This document shows positions 7,015 through 11,450 of a stretch of 11,450 nucleotides of DNA, piece by piece. The translations under genes and the position numbers were made by a program. This DNA comes from Lachnospiraceae bacterium UBA6403 (lineage in GTDB: Bacteria > Bacillota > Clostridia > Lachnospirales > Lachnospiraceae). The notes beneath the pieces are model-generated. The model worked only from the letters and a program-made list of their open reading frames with translations. It did not search any database and had not been told where the DNA came from. Numbering within the stretch: position 1 is the stretch's first letter; every line of letters starts with the position of its first letter. The stretch is taken from NCBI GenBank assembly GCA_002437435.1, contig DJPV01000051.1, positions 1-11,450 of the forward strand. The letters are read 5' to 3'.

Positions 7015-9255
7015 CTACCCATTCTCTACCACCAGGAGCTCCTCGCCATTCTTTACATTTCCGATCTTTACCAAGCGCAGTTTATAGCCATCCGGAAGCT
7101 CTGTTATGATGACAGGGGATACTAAAGACGGTGCATGCTTCTTCAGATAAGAAAGATCAAGCCGCATGACCGGCTGTCCGGCAGCCACTGTCTGTCCGGT
7201 CTCAACCAGTACGTCAAAGCCTTTGCCATTTAGCTTTACCGTATCGATTCCGATATGGATCATCACACCGATTCCCTGCTCTGTTACCAGCCCTATGGCA
7301 TGCTTCGTGTCAAAGACAAAGGCAACCGTTCCGGCAACAGGCGCGGTTATTTCGGAATCTGTTGGCAATACAGCGATTCCAGCGCCCATCATTCCACTGG
7401 AAAATGCCTCATCCGGCACACTTGATAATTCAAAAACCTCCCCTGTAACCGGACTCAATATAGAGACTGTATTATCATCCATATGCTTTTTCTGTCTGTT
7501 TCTTGCATTTCTTCTGTCCTTCTCTTTGCCTGCAATGGTATCCTCTCTTTGTCTTCTCACATCCGCACCAGCTTCTTTCTCACTTCGTCCACCCTCATCT
7601 GCAATAACCGCTTTCTCATCATCCTCCTCCAGATAATCCTCCAGATTGGATTTGATCACAGACACCTTCGGGCCATAGATGACCTGTACGCCATTTCCTT
7701 TTTTCACCACGCCGGATGCTCCGCTTGCCCGGAGAACATCTTCTTTTACAAGAGCTGCATCATATACCGTACAACGAAGTCTGGTTGCGCAGCAGTCAAC
7801 ATCAGATATATTCGCTTTGCCGCCGAGCCCTTCACAGATCAGGCTGGAAGTCTCCATCTGCGGGCTGTGATTCCGGGCAGCATCCGTATTCCGACCATTG
7901 CCTGATTCCTGCTCTCCGGCATTTTCTCCATGCCTTCTGACATCTACATCACTTCGACGATATAATTTCACTTCGTCATTGTTATCTCTGCCCGGTGTTT
8001 TCAGATCAAACCGCCGGATCAGATAATAGAACAATACATAATATACGATGAAATAACCTATACCGACAATGACGATCCAGATCCAGTTCGTCTTTGCATT
8101 TCCCTGCATGATTCCGAACAGGGTAAGATCGATCAGTCCGCCGGAGAAGGTCATTCCCACACCGACTTCAAATACATGCATCAGCATATAGGCAAAGCCT
8201 GCCAGAATACAATGGATTCCATACAGAGCCGGTGCGACAAATAAAAATGTAAATTCCAGTGGTTCTGTAATACCTGTGATCATGGCTGTAAGGGCTGCGG
8301 AAAGAAGCAGTCCGCCTGCTGCCTTCCGTTTCTCCGGTGCTGCTGTTTTATACATGGCAAGAGCCGCCCCCGGCAGACCGAATATCATAAGCGGGAATTT
8401 ACCGGACATAAATCTGGTAGCCGATACCGCATACTTTGTAACGGATGGATCCGCAAGCTGTGCAAAGAAGATATTCTGCGCTCCCTCTACGACACGCCCG
8501 CCAACCTCCAGCGTTCCTCCGACCGCAGTCTGCCAGAATGGCAGATAGAACACATGATGCAGGCCAAATGGTATCAGCAGACGTTCCATAAATCCATATA
8601 CCCAGGTTCCTGCATAGCCGGAATTTAAGACCAGATCGCCTACAGTATAGATGCCCTTCTGGATCGCCGGCCAGATAAAGAACATCAGAATACCAACTCC
8701 GGTATATACCAGTGCTGATATGATTGGAACGAATCTGGAACCACCAAAGAATGACAACACCTGCGGCAGCTCAATTTTATAAAAACGGTTATGCAGGGCA
8801 GCCACACCAAGGCCTACCAGAATACCGCCAAATACTCCCATTTGCAAAGATGTGATACCGCAGACCGACGTAACCGCCCCTGCAAGCATTGCTTCCGTAC
8901 CACCATTTATCGTGATCAAAGCACTGATCGATGCATGCATGATAAAGAATGCGATAGCTGCTGACAGTGCAGCGACCTCTTTCTCCTTTTTTGCCATACC
9001 GATCGCCACACCCATGGCAAACAGGATCGGCAGATTGGCAAATACCACATTTCCTGCCTCGCTCATTACTTCAAATACAGCAGCAAATATCGTTCCCGGT
9101 CCAAGAATCTTCATCAATCCATATGTCTCAAGCATAGTTTCATTGGTAAATGAGCTTCCGATTCCAAGCAGCAGTCCTGCCACCGGCAGGATCGCAATTG
9201 GAAGCATAAACGACCGTCCAACCCGTTGTAATATTCCAAATATTTTATCTTTCAT
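7015..9255 (-). CDS. ptsG: PTS permease EIICBA, glucose family (single chain)
   Basis: Imports and phosphorylates a hexose with phosphate from PEP via EI and HPr. 746 residues in order C-B-A. EIIC, about 1-415, starts VGRSFMLPIAILPVAGLLLG, has SEAGNVVFANLPILFAMG and the sugar-site motif GITEPLEFTF (328-337). EIIB, about 470-540, has DCCATRLR with the phosphorylated Cys at about 489. EIIA, about 595-746, has HAIGL (His652) and MIHIGIDTVKLNGKGF with the phosphorylated His at about 667. All catalytic residues are present. Two long charged linkers (about 421-470 and 541-592) make it longer than Bacillus PtsG (about 700). The substrate is probably glucose; N-acetylglucosamine or another glucoside is possible within this superfamily. 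The start ATG is fixed by AGGGAG 9 nt upstream, which is buried in the leader hairpin. No GlcT/LicT-type antiterminator gene is in the window. Confidence 0.9.
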   Translation of the reverse strand: MKDKIFGILQRVGRSFMLPIAILPVAGLLLGIGSSFTNETMLETYGLMKILGPGTIFAAVFEVMSEAGNVVFANLPILFAMGVAIGMAKKEKEVAALSAAIAFFIMHASISALITINGGTEAMLAGAVTSVCGITSLQMGVFGGILVGLGVAALHNRFYKIELPQVLSFFGGSRFVPIISALVYTGVGILMFFIWPAIQKGIYTVGDLVLNSGYAGTWVYGFMERLLIPFGLHHVFYLPFWQTAVGGTLEVGGRVVEGAQNIFFAQLADPSVTKYAVSATRFMSGKFPLMIFGLPGAALAMYKTAAPEKRKAAGGLLLSAALTAMITGITEPLEFTFLFVAPALYGIHCILAGFAYMLMHVFEVGVGMTFSGGLIDLTLFGIMQGNAKTNWIWIVIVGIGYFIVYYVLFYYLIRRFDLKTPGRDNNDEVKLYRRSDVDVRRHGENAGEQESGNGRNTDAARNHSPQMETSSLICEGLGGKANISDVDCCATRLRCTVYDAALVKEDVLRASGASGVVKKGNGVQVIYGPKVSVIKSNLEDYLEEDDEKAVIADEGGRSEKEAGADVRRQREDTIAGKEKDRRNARNRQKKHMDDNTVSILSPVTGEVFELSSVPDEAFSSGMMGAGIAVLPTDSEITAPVAGTVAFVFDTKHAIGLVTEQGIGVMIHIGIDTVKLNGKGFDVLVETGQTVAAGQPVMRLDLSYLKKHAPSLVSPVIITELPDGYKLRLVKIGNVKNGEELLVVENG

Positions 9256-9319
9256 ATAAAAAATCTCCCTGTTTCATAGATACATATTCATACGAACTAG
9301 TATCTGCAAAACAGGGAGA
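9256..9319 (-). promoter_or_regulatory. Leader hairpin of the PTS gene: terminator-like, contains the Shine-Dalgarno
   Basis: On the minus strand TCTCCCTGTTT (9309-9319) pairs with AAACAGGGAGA (9264-9274), 11 bp without mismatch. Further in, AGATAC pairs with GTATCT, and a small TTC/GAA pair closes the loop. The helix is followed at once by TTTTTT (9258-9263) and then the PTS ATG. It therefore looks like an intrinsic terminator after the LytTR gene, yet its 3' arm carries the PTS ribosome-binding site (AGGGAG, 9265-9270). Formation of the hairpin should both stop transcription and hide the site. Confidence 0.75.
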
Positions 9320-9333
9320 ATCATTCCATTTTC

Positions 9334-10014
9334 TTATGAAAATACTTCTTCTTTGTATGGTCTTCCGATCTTTACAACTTCTCCATTATCCAGAGTTACG
9401 GTTGATCTGGAATAATGCTTGACGTGCTGACGGTTGATAATACAATTACTGTTTACACGGACAAATACCTTTGGAAGATTTTTCAAAGCATTTGTCAATG
9501 TAATATACTGCACATAATCACCTCTTGTTGTACAGTATCTGGTGAGACGATCATCTCTGTGAATACAGATGATCTCCGAAGCTGAAAAAATATTGATCGT
9601 TTTTCCATAGCAGACCCGGATAAAATTACTTCTGCTCATATTCAGCCGCTTGATCGCTGTATCAACGGCATGCACCAGTTTGATATCCCGGTTTCGTTTC
9701 ATAACACAATTACAGTGCTCCACGTCGTAGATATCCCAGCCATCCGGAATATGGTCTGCATAAAATATAATCTTGCAATTTGGAACAGAACGATTGATGG
9801 CTCTGGCCAGACAGATCCCGTTATAGTGCAGATTGTCAAACACGATCTCCGTGATAAAAATATCACAGGAAAAGGTACTCTCTTCTACATCCATAGACGC
9901 TTCTTCCGGCAGATACAATTCAAACTCTACATTGTCCAGATCCATACGGGATTCTATAAAATCCTTCACAGCTTCCACTTCATGCATAGATGAATCACAT
10001 ATACCAATTTTCAT
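9334..10014 (-). CDS. LytTR-family DNA-binding regulator with degenerate receiver domain
   Basis: 226 residues built like AgrA/VirR-type response regulators: receiver about 1-120, LytTR DNA-binding domain about 128-226 (FIRVCYGKTINIFSASEI, then VFVRVNSNCIINRQHVK and the terminal IGRPYKEEV). The receiver is atypical. The usual acidic pair reads ICDSS (one acid, Asp7, left). The strand normally ending in the phosphoacceptor (D-I-x-I-T-D-I) reads DIFITEI, so Asp is Glu56. The conserved Thr/Ser after KIIF is Ala86. Lys106 is kept. It may be constitutively active, or controlled by something other than a kinase. No histidine kinase is in the window. The start ATG is preceded by GAGGGGAG at about 10 nt. 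It stands directly upstream of the PTS gene and is divergent from an XRE regulator, so it may control either, but no target is proven. Confidence 0.88.
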   Translation of the reverse strand: MKIGICDSSMHEVEAVKDFIESRMDLDNVEFELYLPEEASMDVEESTFSCDIFITEIVFDNLHYNGICLARAINRSVPNCKIIFYADHIPDGWDIYDVEHCNCVMKRNRDIKLVHAVDTAIKRLNMSRSNFIRVCYGKTINIFSASEIICIHRDDRLTRYCTTRGDYVQYITLTNALKNLPKVFVRVNSNCIINRQHVKHYSRSTVTLDNGEVVKIGRPYKEEVFS

Positions 10015-10177
10015 TTGTATAACACTCCCCTCTCATTTGAATGTCACTAGTAAATTTTAGTATATTTTTTAGATATATGCAGTATTAGTGTTAGTTTTTG
10101 ACCATAATAATAGTAGCACTATCTGTTTCTTTTTTGGGATTTATTAGAAAATACTTAAAAAGAAAAGGAATATTATT
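10015..10177. promoter_or_regulatory. Divergent control region between LytTR and XRE genes
   Basis: A 163-nt AT-rich gap. For the XRE gene, TTGACC (10098-10103), 16 nt, TATCTG (10120-10125) is a possible promoter. For the LytTR gene, a minus-strand TATACT (10059-10064) is a possible -10 without a good -35, as in activator-dependent promoters. Three tandem hexamers of the form AGTNTT (10081-10098) lie where that -35 would be, next to TTGACC. They could be a binding site for either regulator. Confidence 0.4.
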
Positions 10178-10501
10178 ATGACACTGAATTATAAAATTAT
10201 CGGATCCCGAATAAAAATACGCAGAAAAATGAAAGATGTCACCCAGGAACAAATGGCGGAAGACCTTAATCTGTCTGTGGGTTTTATCAGTCAGCTTGAA
10301 CGTGGTATTTGCAAAGTAAGTCTGGATACACTTGCAAATATCACGGAATATCTGAATTGTACTTTTTCTGACATTCTGGAGTATAACCAGCAGTCCGAAT
10401 CATACAATCAGTCAAGACTGAACGCTCTTTATTCATCCTTATCCCCTGAAGACCAGCAAGTTATGTTCAGTCTGATGGAGGCTTACACAAAACACCGCTA
10501 A
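10178..10501 (+). CDS. Small XRE-family helix-turn-helix regulator
   Basis: 107 residues. An HTH_3 domain spans about residues 8-62: IGSRIKIRRKMKDVTQEQMA, then EDLNLSVGFISQLERG, with the recognition helix around SVGFISQLERG, and SLDTLANITEYLNCTFSDIL closing the fold. The C-terminal 40 residues (QSRLNALYSSLSPEDQQVMFSLMEAY) look helical and may be for dimerisation. AAAAGGAA precedes the ATG by 7-8 nt. It is the only plus-strand gene in the window, divergent from the LytTR gene and convergent with tyrS. Such short solitary XRE proteins are common in Lachnospiraceae; the target is unknown. Phage repressor origin is possible, but no phage genes are nearby. Confidence 0.9.
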   Translation: MTLNYKIIGSRIKIRRKMKDVTQEQMAEDLNLSVGFISQLERGICKVSLDTLANITEYLNCTFSDILEYNQQSESYNQSRLNALYSSLSPEDQQVMFSLMEAYTKHR

Positions 10502-10636
10502 TATCCGAAAAGTAGAATACCATAAAACAGCTCAAAAAAAACATACATTGTCAATTCTACATTCTATCGTGCATAAACGACATGTCTCTCTGTCTCATCT
10601 TCCATTTTTCTGCATAATTTACATGAACCTGCAACA

Positions 10637-10671
10637 AAAGGCGAGCCATGTTCATAACACAGCTCGCCTTT
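10637..10671 (-). terminator. Terminator of tyrS
   Basis: AAAGGCGAGC and GCTCGCCTTT form a perfect 10-bp stem, with an inner TGTT/AACA pair. On the minus strand the stem runs into TTTTGTTG, so it ends transcription coming from tyrS. On the plus strand it is followed by GGGGTC and would not terminate. Confidence 0.75.
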
Positions 10672-10686
10672 GGGGTCTATCAGATG

Positions 10687-10717
10687 GCATCAGTAAAAAT
10701 ATCTGATGCACTTTTTT
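10687..10717 (+). terminator. Terminator of the XRE gene
   Basis: GCATCAG and CTGATGC form a 7-bp stem over a 9-nt loop. On the plus strand it is followed by AC and six T, then ATATTT. It lies 185 nt after the XRE stop and only 11 nt from the tyrS stop. Between 10502 and 10636 I see no gene or convincing element. Confidence 0.6.
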
Positions 10718-10727
10718 ATATTTAACC

Positions 10728-11450
10728 TTATTTACTTACCTTACGGAAGTTCTTCTTACCACGTCTTACAACGATTCCATCTCCATCAAACTTCTCTTCC
10801 GGAATTGTAACTGAGATATCAGGAATCTTATCACCATCAACAGCAACTCCGCCCTGCTCTACTGCACGTCTTCCTTCATTTCTGGAAGAAACCAGACCGG
10901 ACTTTACAAGTACAGATACGATATCGATCGCACCATCCTTGAAATCATCGGCTGATAATGTAACAGATGGCATATCGGCAGCAACACCCTTGGAGAATAA
11001 TGCTCTTGCACTCTCCTGTGCCTTTACTGCCTCTTCTTCGCCATGAACCAGCTTTGTAAGTTCAAATGCAAGAATCTCTTTTGCTGTATTTAACTGACTG
11101 CCTTCCCAGCTGTCCATCTTGTCGATCTCTTCAAGCGGCAGGAAAGTCAGCATACGGATACATTTTAATACATCGGCATCTGCAACATTTCTCCAATACT
11201 GGTAGAACTCAAATGGTGATGTCTTGTTTGGATCAAGCCATACAGCACCCTTCTGTGTCTTACCCATCTTCTTGCCTTCTGAGTTCAGAAGCAGGGTGAT
11301 CGTCATGGCATATGCATCCTTGCCAAGCTTTCTGCGGATCAGCTCTGTACCACCAAGCATGTTGCTCCACTGGTCATCACCACCGAACTGCATATTACAA
11401 CCGTACTTCTGAAATAACTCATAGAAATCGTAGCTCTGCATGATCATGTA
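10728..11450 (-). CDS. tyrS: Tyrosyl-tRNA synthetase, C-terminal part (window edge)
   Basis: Charges tRNA-Tyr with tyrosine (class Ic synthetase, cytoplasm). About 240 C-terminal residues are present of a usual total near 405-420; the N-terminal Rossmann part with the HIGH-like motif lies beyond 11450. Visible are MQFGGDDQWSNMLGG (tyrosine/adenylate-binding region), LLLNSEGKKMGKTQKGAVWL with KMGKT as the KMSKS-class signature, and an S4-type RNA-binding domain at the end (SGLVSSRNEGRRAVEQGGVA). The sequence is intact up to its TAA. The KMGKT form fits the bacterial TyrS group of Bacillus and relatives. The promoter and any T-box leader would be outside the window. Confidence 0.95.
   Translation of the reverse strand, partial: YMIMQSYDFYELFQKYGCNMQFGGDDQWSNMLGGTELIRRKLGKDAYAMTITLLLNSEGKKMGKTQKGAVWLDPNKTSPFEFYQYWRNVADADVLKCIRMLTFLPLEEIDKMDSWEGSQLNTAKEILAFELTKLVHGEEEAVKAQESARALFSKGVAADMPSVTLSADDFKDGAIDIVSVLVKSGLVSSRNEGRRAVEQGGVAVDGDKIPDISVTIPEEKFDGDGIVVRRGKKNFRKVSK

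Noticed and set aside
7166..9259. Plus-strand ORFs (up to 156 codons) opposite the PTS gene
   Set aside because: Antisense to a well-conserved EIICBA protein; no independent evidence for coding.
9256..9400. Search for a GlcT/LicT ribonucleic antiterminator (RAT) before the PTS gene
   Set aside because: No RAT-like sequence seen in the gap or at the end of the LytTR gene.
10512..10560. GTAGAAT / ATTCTAC inverted repeat downstream of the XRE gene
   Set aside because: Only 7 bp with a 35-nt loop and no T-run; may be chance in AT-rich DNA.
1..11450. CRISPR array, tRNA/rRNA genes, insertion sequence or prophage
   Set aside because: No regularly spaced repeats, tRNA-like folds, transposase or phage proteins found; the remnants at 2736-4084 carry no transposase or visible terminal repeats.

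Overview
The window looks like chromosomal DNA of a gut-type Clostridia, most likely Lachnospiraceae. It has moderate-to-low GC, a type III glutamine synthetase, a YARHG-domain lipoprotein, a LytTR regulator, a fused glucose-family PTS permease, and a remnant of an AAA-ATPase family that is very common in that group. Everything is on the minus strand except one small XRE regulator. There are no rRNA or tRNA genes, no CRISPR array and no intact mobile element. The placement is an inference from gene families, not from a search.

Layout in coordinate order. At 1-314 is the N-terminal part of DNA topoisomerase III (topB, TTG start), cut by the window edge. At 505-2613 is glnN, with a strong terminator behind it (421-464). 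Its leader holds an intrinsic-terminator hairpin (2651-2680) whose 3' arm can alternatively pair with the glnN ribosome-binding site. From 2736 to about 4084 lies a decayed stretch: an AAA-ATPase-like gene missing both ends, overlapped out of frame by a short ORF that may hold a piece of a JAB/MPN-like domain. At 4299-6914 (transcribed right to left) is a likely operon: a stand-alone CinA C-terminal-type protein, a four-helix membrane protein, and a lipoprotein with a C-terminal YARHG domain, closed by a terminator at 4171-4213.

At 7015-9255 is a single-chain EIICBA sugar permease, and just upstream (9334-10014) a LytTR DNA-binding protein whose receiver domain has lost key phosphorylation residues, including Asp to Glu at the expected phosphoacceptor. 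Between them sits a long hairpin (9264-9319) that ends in a T6 tract and carries the permease Shine-Dalgarno sequence in its 3' arm. Divergent from the LytTR gene is a 107-residue XRE regulator (10178-10501, +). The right edge holds the C-terminal two thirds of tyrosyl-tRNA synthetase (tyrS), convergent with the XRE gene through a pair of facing terminators.

The genes cover nitrogen assimilation (glnN), sugar uptake (PTS), cell envelope (lipoprotein and membrane protein) and housekeeping (topB, tyrS). I see no clear new multi-gene system. The most interesting signals are regulatory: the two 5' leaders (glnN and the PTS gene), the atypical LytTR regulator beside the PTS gene, and several palindromes at promoters.
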